NCBI RefSeq assembly: GCF_011440375.1
Contig: NZ_JAAOIR010000004.1
Span: forward strand, 277,203 to 341,202
Origin: Halorubellus sp. JP-L1
GTDB taxonomy: Archaea; Halobacteriota; Halobacteria; Halobacteriales; Natrialbaceae
Reading direction: 5' to 3'
DNA length: 64,000 nt
Of this stretch, positions 1 to 8,004 are shown piece after piece. The position numbers and the translations under genes are program-made. The first letter of the stretch is position 1. Each line of letters starts with the position of its first letter. The notes below the pieces were generated by a model. It saw only the letters and a list, made by a program, of their open reading frames with translations, made no database searches and was not told the DNA's origin.

Positions 1-26
1 ACGCGCTGAGAACCGCAACCGTCACC

Positions 27-251
27 ATGGACCCGATCGTCGGCGTGGTCATCGGATTGGCGATGGTCGTCGGTGGCGGCCTCGTCTTCCGGCACGCGGA
101 GGAACTCTCGGGGCTGCACGCGGGGGTCGTGCCCGCGGGCGGGACGGGACGACGTGGCGACGCGCTCGCGTTGAAGGTCGCACTCACCCGCTCGTTCGCG
201 CTCGGTGCGGCGGTCCTCGGGGTGGCGACGGCGCTCTCCGTCCTCCTGTGA
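27..251 (+). CDS. small membrane protein
   Basis: A 74-residue protein with two hydrophobic segments (residues about 3-21 and 55-74) joined by a polar loop. The composition suggests a two-pass membrane protein. I recognise no family. The ATG at 27 is only 26 bases from the window edge, so its promoter and any upstream operon partner cannot be seen. Function unknown. Confidence 0.6.
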   Translation: MDPIVGVVIGLAMVVGGGLVFRHAEELSGLHAGVVPAGGTGRRGDALALKVALTRSFALGAAVLGVATALSVLL

Positions 252-323
252 CGAACAGCCACGCCAGCGACCGGGGGGAATGTCGACGAATCACTCTTGT
301 CGATGGACGTACTCGGTGAGGGT

Positions 324-1064
324 ATGCGTGACGTTGCGGCGCTCGCTGACGCCGTTCGCGCGGCCGACTCCGTGGTGGCGTTGACGGGCGCTGGGCTGTC
401 GCGAGCCTCCGGTGTCCCGACGTTCCGCGGCGAGGGCGGCCTCTACGAGGAGTTCGACGAGTCCGCGTTCGCCCTCCGCCGGTTCCGTGCGAACCCGGAC
501 GCGTTCTGGCGGGACTGGCTCGCCCTCCACGAGCACTTCTTCGACGAGTCCGTCGCCCCGAACGCGGCACACGACGCGCTCGCGACGCTCGAGGCGCGCG
601 GGCACCTGGACGCGGTACTCACGCAGAACGTCGATGGCCTCCACGTCGCGGCGGGCAGCGACTCGGTCGTCCACCTCCACGGGACGGGGTCGACCGCGAC
701 CTGCCGGAACTGCGGGGACGTCGTCGACGTGGAGACGGCGAACGCCGTGGTCGCCGACACCGACGCCGCCCCGACCTGCGACTGCGGGGGCGTCTACAAG
801 CCCGACACGGTCCTGTTCGGCGAGCGACTCCCGCCGGTCGCGTTGGCGGAGGCCCGCGACCGAGCGGCGACCGCGGACGTCCTCCTCGCCGCCGGGTCGT
901 CGCTCACCGTCGATCCAGCCGCGTCGCTTCCGGCGACGACCCGCCGCGAGGGCGGCCGGGTCGCGGTCGTGAACCTCGAACCGACGCGGTACGAGGACGC
1001 CGCAGACGTCACGCTACGGGACCCCGTCGAGGACGTGCTTCCGACGGTCGTCGACGCGCTCTGA
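324..1064 (+). CDS. Sir2-family NAD-dependent protein deacylase
   Basis: Sirtuins remove acyl groups from lysines using NAD. The NAD-binding GAGLSRASGVPTFRG motif lies near the N-terminus, TQNVDGLH follows in mid-protein, and the catalytic His is in VVHLHG. A zinc site is formed by CRNC and CDC pairs. At about 246 residues it has the usual length of a prokaryotic sirtuin. The start is uncertain: in-frame TTG at 297 and ATG at 303 are also possible; I chose 324 because families of this type begin roughly 20 residues before GAG. It converges on the downstream USP gene. Confidence 0.88.
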   Translation: MRDVAALADAVRAADSVVALTGAGLSRASGVPTFRGEGGLYEEFDESAFALRRFRANPDAFWRDWLALHEHFFDESVAPNAAHDALATLEARGHLDAVLTQNVDGLHVAAGSDSVVHLHGTGSTATCRNCGDVVDVETANAVVADTDAAPTCDCGGVYKPDTVLFGERLPPVALAEARDRAATADVLLAAGSSLTVDPAASLPATTRREGGRVAVVNLEPTRYEDAADVTLRDPVEDVLPTVVDAL

Positions 1065-1099
1065 TCGAGCGGTCCGCTGCCGCGAACGACTCTCGACCC

Positions 1100-1120
1100 A
1101 CACCGTCCCGTCCGCCGTTC
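1100..1120 (-). repeat. isolated copy of the GCGGAC/GTGGGGT motif
   Basis: On the minus strand this reads GAACGGCGGACGGGACGGTG, a copy of the motif clustered around orc1 (35.8-38.2 kb) and at 14.1-14.6 kb. It lies between the convergent sir2 and USP genes. Just beside it GTTCTCG-ACGG-CGAGAAC (1117-1134) can form a hairpin that may serve as a bidirectional terminator. Confidence 0.5.
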
Positions 1121-1151
1121 TCGACGGCGAGAACGACCGACGGCGCCGGAG

Positions 1152-1598
1152 TCAGTCCAGGACAGAGTCCGATCGCCTGACGAGCACGACGTCGTACGCG
1201 TCGTCGCTCGCGACGTGCTCGCCGACGCTCTGAAGGCTCGAGACGACGCCACCGGCTTCCCTGCTTCCCACGAACACCATCCTCGCGTCACCGTTCCGCG
1301 CGAACGACCGGATCTCGTGTGCGATCTTCCCCGTCGGCGCGTAGCGGTCGACGGTCGTATGCTGGAAGACGACGTCGTCGTGGACGGCGTGCGCTCGTTC
1401 CTCGAGCCGCGACAGAACCCGTTCGGTCTCGAAGGCCTCCGCTGGCCCCAGCAGGTCGCGTTCGCGCGCCCACGTCGCGTGCTTGCGTGGCACCACGCTG
1501 AACGCGACGACCCGCACCGGACCGGGCGCGAGTTCGACCGCGCGCCGGATGCCCCACTCGGACTGCGACGAACCGTCGAACGGGACGACGAAGGTCAT
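1152..1598 (-). CDS. universal stress protein (UspA family)
   Basis: A 148-residue USP-fold protein beginning MTFVVPFDGSSQSEW, where FDGS is the usual first-strand motif. The C-terminal VFVGSREAGG and VVLV strands also fit, but the nucleotide-binding Gly spacing (G-2X-G-9X-G) is poor, so ATP binding is doubtful. The start at 1598 places the conserved first beta strand at the N-terminus; a start 30 bases upstream would add an unlikely prefix. The exact role of this paralog is unknown; the window holds four USP genes. Confidence 0.8.
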   Translation of the reverse strand: MTFVVPFDGSSQSEWGIRRAVELAPGPVRVVAFSVVPRKHATWARERDLLGPAEAFETERVLSRLEERAHAVHDDVVFQHTTVDRYAPTGKIAHEIRSFARNGDARMVFVGSREAGGVVSSLQSVGEHVASDDAYDVVLVRRSDSVLD

Positions 1599-1690
1599 GC
1601 TCGACTGTTGATCTCGACGCCCCAACAATGAATCGGCCGTTCTCGCCCGGAGAGGATCGGCGGCGGTGGCCGGTCGGCATCGACACCTCG

Positions 1691-1939
1691 TCAGTGCGAG
1701 TACGTGTGCAGCGTACCCTGCGCGCCGGCGTCAAGCGAGAACTCCGAGAACAGGAGCGTGTTGACCACTGCGTCGCTGATCACGTAGTTCGACTTGTCGA
1801 CCGCAGCGTCGCCGTTGCTGTCGTCGTCGAAGTTGAACGCGGTCGACTCCGCCTTGGCGGTGACCCGGGAGTCGTCCGTGGGGCGGTCGCCGTTGGCGTC
1901 GAGGAGACTCGCCGAGGAGTCTAACTCGACGAAGTCCAC
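1691..1939 (-). pseudogene. possible remnant of an acidic secreted-type protein
   Basis: An 82-residue acidic frame with a GTG start and no signal sequence. It has composition of a haloarchaeal extracellular domain (Asp, Ser, Asn and Thr rich, ending GTLHTYSH). It lies in an otherwise gene-poor stretch (1600-2197) with locally AT-rich DNA at 2040-2125. I read it as the tail of a decayed gene rather than an intact one; it could be a real small protein. No family recognised. Confidence 0.3.
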
Positions 1940-2197
1940 GGTGCCCGCCGCGGCGCGCGTCCGCTAACTGCCGAGCACCCCTGTCAGCCCGAGTGTGGTT
2001 GCAGTGCCCGATAGCGACGCCAGGAAGGTGCGTCTTCGCAGACCAACAGGAACCACCTTACCGTTAGAATTTTTGCTGATTCCCCGCGCTTTTTCCTATC
2101 GGACAAATATTGGGTCGAAATATGAGCGGCCGGGTGAGAGTATCGCCGCCCCTGACCGCAGTCATCTGGATCTGACGTTCGGTCGGTGCGCCGGTGG

Positions 2198-3370
2198 CTA
2201 GAGACTTTCCTTGAAGTAGAGCAACGTCGTCCGTCGTGCCCAGACGTCCACGGGATTGGTGAACTCTCGCGTCGGAGGCGTCGACGGCTTTCCACCGCGC
2301 GAGATGCGTAGGCTCGTCGACGCGTCTGGTTCCGCACGGTAGAGGTAGACCGTCTCCCCGCTCTCGATAGGCTCGTCGAGAGTCAGGTTGTACGAGCCGC
2401 CCACGGATTCGTCCCAGACCGCCACCCACGAGTTCGGCTCGATGCGGTTCCCGCCGGTCAGCGAGAGTTCGACGTACCGGTCGCCGTCCGCGAGCGAGGC
2501 CGTCACTTTGGGCCGTCGCTCCCGCACCGTCGCCACCCACGACGGCTCCGAGACGGTAACTTCGCCTACCGAATCGACCGCGAACTCCGTTTCGAACTCG
2601 TGAACGGCACCGCCTCGGGCCTCGTCCTCGCGGACGCTTGCAGTCGCCTCAACTTCGCGGAAGAACCCTCGTTCGTCCACGCGCAGCGTTCCCGAGAGCG
2701 CGACGGTCTCGCCGTCGTAGTACCCGATGACGGCCGACGGGTCAGCCACCGAATTCGTCGACACCTCCCAGACGGCCGGCCGGTCGTGGTTCAGGCGTTC
2801 CGGCGCACTCCAGTCACCTGCCTCGAACAGCGGCTGTATTTCATTCTGCCACATCGGCTTGCCGGTCTCCCACCCTTCGGGATTCGCGCCGTAGGAGTAC
2901 CCGTCGACGAGTTCCTCGCGCCACAACGACCCGACGCCCTCGACCAGATAGACGTCCGATGGGCCGTAGTTCGTGCGCACCGACCCTCGACCGACCGCCT
3001 GCCCGACATCGGAGTCGTACTGCTTTCGCCACTTGAAGACGCCGTTATCCAGGTCATACTTCGACCACTCGGCGTGGAAACTCGTCGACGTCAGCGTCGA
3101 CTCGTGGACCGCGTAGAGCGTCTCCTCGACGCCGTCGTCGGAGAGCCCCACGGGATACGGTGCGGACTCGGGCTCCCGAGTCGTTTTCTGTTCGGTCTCC
3201 GTCCGCGTGGCAGTCTCCGTCGGCCGAGTTGTCGTCTCGAGCGTCGTGGGCCGAGTCGTCGACCTGGCCGTCGTCGACCGAGCCCTCGTCGCCGTACCGC
3301 TCTCCGCAAGCCGTAGACAGCCTCCCGTCCCAACGGTTGCCAGTACCGCCAACGCTCGACGTCGATTCAT
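2198..3370 (-). CDS. lipoprotein, paralog of the 11843-12994 protein
   Basis: A 390-residue lipoprotein. The N-terminus MNRRRALAVLATVGTGGC carries a lipobox Cys at about residue 18, followed by a Thr/Ser/Arg-rich linker (to about residue 75) and a globular domain. It aligns along its length with the lipoprotein at 11843-12994: both have GTGGCLRLA, a YP-GL-DDGV motif, WREE/WRED and a late V-EP-W-AT-R--RP segment. ATG 3370 is preceded by a TTTTAC box about 28 bases upstream. Function unknown; probably anchored on the outer face of the membrane. Confidence 0.75.
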   Translation of the reverse strand: MNRRRALAVLATVGTGGCLRLAESGTATRARSTTARSTTRPTTLETTTRPTETATRTETEQKTTREPESAPYPVGLSDDGVEETLYAVHESTLTSTSFHAEWSKYDLDNGVFKWRKQYDSDVGQAVGRGSVRTNYGPSDVYLVEGVGSLWREELVDGYSYGANPEGWETGKPMWQNEIQPLFEAGDWSAPERLNHDRPAVWEVSTNSVADPSAVIGYYDGETVALSGTLRVDERGFFREVEATASVREDEARGGAVHEFETEFAVDSVGEVTVSEPSWVATVRERRPKVTASLADGDRYVELSLTGGNRIEPNSWVAVWDESVGGSYNLTLDEPIESGETVYLYRAEPDASTSLRISRGGKPSTPPTREFTNPVDVWARRTTLLYFKESL

Positions 3371-3472
3371 CTCGAGAAGGTACCGACCATCGTCGTAAAA
3401 CAGTTGTGGCAAGTGACACGTCTACGTTGGTTACACAGCGATCCGCGACGGGACGGATCGAAGGCGGACGAC

Positions 3473-4327
3473 TCAGTTGCCGTGGACGACGTCGGCCGTC
3501 AGTTCCCGGACGGTCCCCGTCGTCGACCACGCGGGCGTGTCGACGCGGAGGCGGGTGTCCATTGTGACGTCGACGAACTTGCAGTGGAGCGCGAACGAGC
3601 CGTCGCTGGCGACGTCCGTCGACTCGAGTTGTTCGGACTCGACGGGTGACGCCCACGCGTTCTCGCCCTCGTACCGGGCGTCGACCTCGCCCTCGACGGT
3701 GAACTTCTCGATGCCGCCGCCGTCGCCGGTGACGGGGTAGCCGCGGTCGGTCCACTCGAAGAAGCCCTCGTCGATGACGTAGACGTTCTCGTACCCCGCG
3801 TTGATGAGTTGACTCGCGCGAATCGAGGAGAGGTGGTGCGGGCACCCGCAGTAGCAGACGATGCGGTCCTGCTTCCCCCATCGCTCGACGGGGTCGTCGT
3901 CGTCCCGGTAGCGTTCGGCGGCCGAACTGAAGACGGCGCCCTCGATGTGAGAGTTCTCGTACTGGTCGGGACCGCGGGCGTCGGCGAACCGTGCGCGCCG
4001 GTACGCCCACCAGACGTGCGTGTCCTCGACGGGCAGCAGCGGCACCTCGACGCCGCCCTCCTCGACCGTGTCGAGGTCGCTCGTGTCGACCTCGCGGTCC
4101 TCGGGCTGTTCCGCGACGCTATCGGGATACCCGTCGATCTCTGCGGGGAGGGAGGAGGTCGACGTGCCGGTGCCGCTCGCCCCGCTCGTGCCGGTCGTGG
4201 CGGCGCCCGAGTCCGTCGTCCCCTCGCCGGTCGTCGTGCTCTCGCCCAGGCCCAGCGGGCCGCCGAGACACCCCGACAGGCCGGCGAGCGTTCCAGTCGC
4301 CGCCGCCGCGAACGTGCGTCGCTTCAT
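3473..4327 (-). CDS. rhodanese-domain lipoprotein
   Basis: A 284-residue exported protein. MKRRTFAAAATGTLAGLSGC is a signal with lipobox, followed by a Gly/Thr/Ser linker. A rhodanese-like domain occupies about residues 90-200: HIEGAVFSSA is the typical pre-loop motif and IVCYCGCPHH the active-site loop, whose Cys would carry the persulfide. A C-terminal domain of about 80 residues follows and is unrecognised. Two extra Cys and His residues in the loop are unusual and could bind metal. Sulfur transfer is inferred from the fold. Confidence 0.8.
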   Translation of the reverse strand: MKRRTFAAAATGTLAGLSGCLGGPLGLGESTTTGEGTTDSGAATTGTSGASGTGTSTSSLPAEIDGYPDSVAEQPEDREVDTSDLDTVEEGGVEVPLLPVEDTHVWWAYRRARFADARGPDQYENSHIEGAVFSSAAERYRDDDDPVERWGKQDRIVCYCGCPHHLSSIRASQLINAGYENVYVIDEGFFEWTDRGYPVTGDGGGIEKFTVEGEVDARYEGENAWASPVESEQLESTDVASDGSFALHCKFVDVTMDTRLRVDTPAWSTTGTVRELTADVVHGN

Positions 4328-4428
4328 ACTTTCGCCCTGGGGACGACCGAAAAAGAGGGTTCTGGTACGCGAACCGAACCGGTCGTCGCCGGCAATTGCA
4401 GCGAGACCGCCAGACGTGGACGCCACCG

Positions 4429-4449
4429 ACCCCACCCCGTCCGCCGTTC
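4429..4449 (-). repeat. isolated copy of the GCGGAC/GTGGGGT motif
   Basis: On the minus strand it reads GAACGGCGGACGGGGTGGGG, one of the best matches to the motif surrounding orc1. It sits in the 157-base gap between the hydroxy-acid oxidase and the rhodanese lipoprotein, and is enclosed by CCACCGA ... TCGGTGG arms. Confidence 0.55.
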
Positions 4450-4484
4450 TCGGTGGCCTGTAGATTGGCGGCTCGGAACGTGAG

Positions 4485-5699
4485 TCAGGGATCGGTGCTT
4501 GTGACGGCGTCCGCGTCGACGCCCCGGATCGAATCGCGTCCAGTGAGGGCGACGGAGAGGTCGAGGTCCGCGAGGAAGTTCGACAGCACCGCGCGCACGC
4601 CCTCCTCGCCGTCGAGTGCGAGGCCGTAGCAGTACGGACGCCCGAGGAGGACGGCGTCTGCACCGAGCGCGAGCGCGACGACGGCGTCCGCGCCGCGGCG
4701 TATCCCGGAGTCGAACAGGATCGCGGCCTCGGGGTCCGCGTCGGCGACCGCATCGGCGATCGCCGGGAGTTGGTCGAGCGCGGCGACGGCGCGGTCGACC
4801 TGTCGGCCCCCGTGGTTCGAGACGACGACGCCGTCCGCGCCGGCGTCGACGCACCGCCGCGCGTCGTCGGGGTGCAGAACGCCCTTGCAGACCACCGGGA
4901 GGTCCGTGCGGTCGAACAGCCAGTCGAGGTCAGCGAACGAGAGCGTCGGGTCCGCGAACACGTCGACGAACTCGCGAGCGGTCTCGCGCGGGTTCTCCTC
5001 CGGGTCGGCGTCGAGGCGGTCGCGAAAGGCCGGGTCGCTCGTGTAGTTCGCGATGCCTTTCCCGTCGAGGAACGGCAGGTAGCCGTTCTGGACGTCGCGC
5101 TCGCGCCACCCGAGGTGTGGCGTGTCGAGCGTCAGGCAGATGGCGTCGTATCCGGCGGCCTCGGCGCGGTCGACGAGCGACGCGGTGACGTCGCGGTCTT
5201 TCGACCAGTACAGCTGGAACCAGTTCGGCGCATCGCTACCCTCGAGTTCGGCCGCTACATCCTCCAGGGGGTAGCTCGACTGCGTCGAGGTGACGTAGGA
5301 AACGTCCTCCGCGGCGGCGGCGCGAGCGCTCGCCAGGTCGCCGTCGTCGTGGAGCACGCCCTGGACGCCGATCGGCGCGAGTGCGACCGGCACCGGCCAC
5401 GTCTCCCCGAGCACCTCCACGGAGAGGTCGCGTTCGCCGGTGTCCCGGAGCACGCGCGGGACGAGCCGGTGGTCGTCGAACGCGTCCCGGTTCGCGCGCG
5501 TCGTCGACTCGCCGCCGGCGGACCCGGCGACGTACCCGTACGCGTCCTCGTCCATCGCGGCCTCAGCGGCGGCCTTCAGGTCCTCGTACGCCACCGGAAC
5601 GTCCGGGGTCTCGCCGGTGAGCATCCCGGTGGTGAACACCTCCGTCTGGCGGTACCGGCCGTACGGCGTCGACGCCTCGAATCCGTCGTCGTCGCTCAT
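4485..5699 (-). CDS. FMN-dependent alpha-hydroxy-acid oxidase/dehydrogenase
   Basis: A 404-residue TIM-barrel flavoprotein of the lactate oxidase / lactate monooxygenase / glycolate oxidase family. Visible family motifs are APIGVQG (FMN phosphate side), WFQLYW, the catalytic VVSNHGGRQVD with the His and Arg that handle the hydroxy acid, and FDSGIRRGADAVVALALGAD plus LLGRP for FMN binding. Lactate is the likeliest substrate but this cannot be fixed from sequence. Start M at 5699 (MSDDDGFEAS) is preferred over one 39 bases upstream because the extra residues are not family-like. Confidence 0.88.
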   Translation of the reverse strand: MSDDDGFEASTPYGRYRQTEVFTTGMLTGETPDVPVAYEDLKAAAEAAMDEDAYGYVAGSAGGESTTRANRDAFDDHRLVPRVLRDTGERDLSVEVLGETWPVPVALAPIGVQGVLHDDGDLASARAAAAEDVSYVTSTQSSYPLEDVAAELEGSDAPNWFQLYWSKDRDVTASLVDRAEAAGYDAICLTLDTPHLGWRERDVQNGYLPFLDGKGIANYTSDPAFRDRLDADPEENPRETAREFVDVFADPTLSFADLDWLFDRTDLPVVCKGVLHPDDARRCVDAGADGVVVSNHGGRQVDRAVAALDQLPAIADAVADADPEAAILFDSGIRRGADAVVALALGADAVLLGRPYCYGLALDGEEGVRAVLSNFLADLDLSVALTGRDSIRGVDADAVTSTDP

Positions 5700-5868
5700 G
5701 CAGCCATCCACGAAGCCCGACGTGTTGGTTGTTGTCACTGCTCCCGGAAGGGATCGGGTCGACGATGCGTCGGTGGGAACGGGGACGGCGAGAATCTGGG
5801 CGGGGACGGATCCGGCACGGACTCGCGGAACCGCTACTGTCTTGCCACGCGAGGGCGACGTCTGCCGT

Positions 5869-6879
5869 ATGCTGGATGCGTTCTCGCACGAAACCGGCGC
5901 GCACTGTGGGTCGACGTCGCTCTTCGACGTCGCGACGTTCGCGTCCTGGGACCTCCCGGAGCCGGTCTGTTTCGGTATCGGCGGCGGCCTCGGGTTCAGT
6001 TACTTCGAGCGCGAGCGGTCGCCGAGCCGGGAGTTCGTCGGGCGGACGCCGTGGCTGGAGACGGCGTTCTTCGAGCACCTCGGCGTCGACGTGGACGACA
6101 ACCGCGGCGACGACGCCGAGACGGCGTTCGCGGACCTCAGGGCGTACGTCGACGGCGGTCGGCCGGTGCTCGCGTTCGTCGACATCTATCACTTGCCGTA
6201 CTTCGACTCGGACGTGCACTTCGCGCCGCACGTCGTCGTCGTCGTCGAGGTGGACGAAGCCGGCGTCGTCGTCGCGGACAGCGAGTTCGAGTCCCTCCAG
6301 CGCGTGACTCGAGAGGACTTCGACGCGGCCTGGAGTAGCGACGTCGGGTTCTACGGCGAACTGGACCGTCGGCGCCTCGTGTTCCGCGGGGAACCGGACG
6401 CCACCAAGGCCGACGCGATGCGCGCCGGCATTCGCGCGACCGCGGACGGCTTGCTCCGGCCCGAGCGAGCCTACGACGGCATTCCGGACGCCGGCACGGG
6501 GACGAACGGGCTGGACGGGATGCGGGCGATGGCGCGCGAACTCCCCGAGTGGCCCGAGTTCGAGGACGCCGACTGGTGTACGCGGTTCGCGTATCAGAAC
6601 GTCGAGAAGCGCGGCACGGGCGGTGCCGCGTTCCGCGGCCTGTTCCGGCCGTTCCTCGAGACCGCGAGCGACGTCGTCGACGAGGTGACCGAGGCGGACG
6701 TCGACGCGATGCGCACCGTCGAGGACGACTGGCACGCCATCGGGCAGTCCCTCAAGCGCGCCGGCCTCGCCGACGACGCGGACGACTCCCGGGCCGCGTA
6801 CGACGCGGCCAGCGAACGCATGCTCGCCGTCGCCGAGCACGAGGAGGAGCTGTTCGAGTCGCTCGACGAACGCCTGTAG
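5869..6879 (+). CDS. BtrH-like N-terminal domain protein
   Basis: A 336-residue cytosolic protein. The N-terminal half (HETGAHCGSTSLFDVATFAS, then SDVHFAPHVVVVVEV) looks like the BtrH N-terminal domain, a papain-like fold named after an acyl-transfer enzyme of butirosin synthesis; Cys14 and the later His in APHVVVV are candidate catalytic residues. The C-terminal half resembles the DUF4872 region that often accompanies it. No antibiotic cluster is nearby, so the substrate is unknown. Start chosen at MLDAFSHETG, directly before the conserved Cys motif. Confidence 0.72.
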   Translation: MLDAFSHETGAHCGSTSLFDVATFASWDLPEPVCFGIGGGLGFSYFERERSPSREFVGRTPWLETAFFEHLGVDVDDNRGDDAETAFADLRAYVDGGRPVLAFVDIYHLPYFDSDVHFAPHVVVVVEVDEAGVVVADSEFESLQRVTREDFDAAWSSDVGFYGELDRRRLVFRGEPDATKADAMRAGIRATADGLLRPERAYDGIPDAGTGTNGLDGMRAMARELPEWPEFEDADWCTRFAYQNVEKRGTGGAAFRGLFRPFLETASDVVDEVTEADVDAMRTVEDDWHAIGQSLKRAGLADDADDSRAAYDAASERMLAVAEHEEELFESLDERL

Positions 6880-6901
6880 AACGCGACGCCGAACCGACCG
6901 G

Positions 6902-7444
6902 TCACCGCGCGGTGTCGCCGCCGTACTCGTCCAGGCGGTCCTCGACGAACTCGCGAGTTCGTTCGACGTACTCCTCGACGTCGTCGAGGTCGATGCCGTC
7001 GCCGGGTTCGCGGTCGCCGCTCCCCCAGAAGTACGGTTTCGCGGGCGCGAGTTCCTCGACGAGCTTGTAGTTGAGTGCGGCGCCGACGAGCAGCGCCGCG
7101 GGGAACAGCCAGTGCGGGAGGACGATGACGAGCAGGACCGTCATGGGCGCGTACGCGAAGTACGACACGAGCTTCACGGCCGGGGTGACGACGGGGATCG
7201 CTTCGACGTAACAGTAGAGGCCGTACACGCCGAGGAGGAGGCCGACGTCGAGGTAGACGCCGACCCAGAGGGCGTTCTCGTTCGCGAGGAGTTCGTGCGA
7301 GAACAGTGCGAGCGCGCCGGCGAGCGTCGTGAGGCGGTTGACGTACGTGCGTTCGAGGAGGATGCCGACGACGAGGAGCGATAGCTGGAGGAGTGGCGCT
7401 CCGATCCACTGGGGCAGGTTCTCGGCGATGAGTGCGGGTTGCAT
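6902..7444 (-). CDS. haloarchaeal membrane protein
   Basis: A 180-residue protein with about five hydrophobic segments (residues 12-30, 38-53, 58-82, 88-108, 112-128) and a soluble acidic C-terminal tail of about 45 residues. I recognise no characterised family. It converges on the BtrH-like gene with a 22-base gap. Function unknown. Confidence 0.75.
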   Translation of the reverse strand: MQPALIAENLPQWIGAPLLQLSLLVVGILLERTYVNRLTTLAGALALFSHELLANENALWVGVYLDVGLLLGVYGLYCYVEAIPVVTPAVKLVSYFAYAPMTVLLVIVLPHWLFPAALLVGAALNYKLVEELAPAKPYFWGSGDREPGDGIDLDDVEEYVERTREFVEDRLDEYGGDTAR

Positions 7445-7564
7445 CGCGTCGTCGCTCGTCTGGGGACGTCTCCTGTCGCACGCTAAAACGTTCGCTCGAA
7501 CTCACGGTTCGATACGGCGGTCGACTCGCCGAGAGCGACGCACGGACGGTCGCACAAGAGTTAA

Positions 7565-7572
7565 TTTTATAC
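7565..7572 (+). promoter_or_regulatory. TATA box for the 7632 gene
   Basis: TTTTATAC sits in a locally AT-rich island, about 60 bases before the start codon, implying a transcript with a leader of some 35 bases. The leader carries a strong purine-rich ribosome binding site (GGGAGGGAGC at 7621-7630), unusual in this window, where most genes look leaderless. Confidence 0.55.
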
Positions 7573-7631
7573 ATATAGGATATCGAATACAACGTACTGA
7601 TGCATACTCGATCCATCGGGGGGAGGGAGCG

Positions 7632-7889
7632 ATGAAGTCGACGACGGTCACCGTCGAGAAGATGGACCTCCTGTTCCTGAAGTGGAACTCGCACATCAAC
7701 GCGTCCGGCCTCTACCGCGAAGCGATCCGCGACGTCATGGAGGAGCACGACGTCGCGCCCCACGAACTCCGCGAGCTCGTCGAGCGGGCGGAGGACGCCG
7801 GCTACGACCTCGACGACCTCGTCGAGCGCACGGACCGCGTCGACGACCTCGAGCGACTCGTCGAGGAGTCCAAGGAACTCGCCCAGTAA
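7632..7889 (+). CDS. small possible ribbon-helix-helix type protein
   Basis: An 85-residue acidic protein. The N-terminus (KSTTVTVEKMDLLFLKWN, then a helix SGLYREAIRDVMEEHD) has the strand-helix-helix pattern of ribbon-helix-helix regulators. The C-terminal half is a charged helix with heptad-like Leu spacing, suggesting oligomerisation. The start at 7632 is fixed by the GGGAGGGAGC ribosome binding site just upstream. DNA binding is an inference from pattern only. Confidence 0.65.
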   Translation: MKSTTVTVEKMDLLFLKWNSHINASGLYREAIRDVMEEHDVAPHELRELVERAEDAGYDLDDLVERTDRVDDLERLVEESKELAQ

Positions 7890-7970
7890 TCGGTTCGTAT
7901 CGCCTCGCCTGGACGTATGCGGTGCCTACGGGTCGGGCGGCCGGGAGGTGTGATATTGCATAACAGCATG

Positions 7971-7978
7971 CTTTATAT
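7971..7978 (+). promoter_or_regulatory. TATA box for the 8005 lipoprotein
   Basis: CTTTATAT lies 27-34 bases before the ATG at 8005, the usual distance for a leaderless haloarchaeal transcript, and supports that start over an in-frame TTG at 7978. Confidence 0.65.
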
Positions 7979-8004
7979 TGGTCGGGAAGCTATCGAACTT
8001 CAAC

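Noticed and set aside
1984..2337. Minus-strand 117-codon frame in the 2.0-2.3 kb gap
   Set aside because: Basic, no motif, half overlaps the lipoprotein gene in another frame; the AT-rich segment there more likely carries control or decayed DNA.
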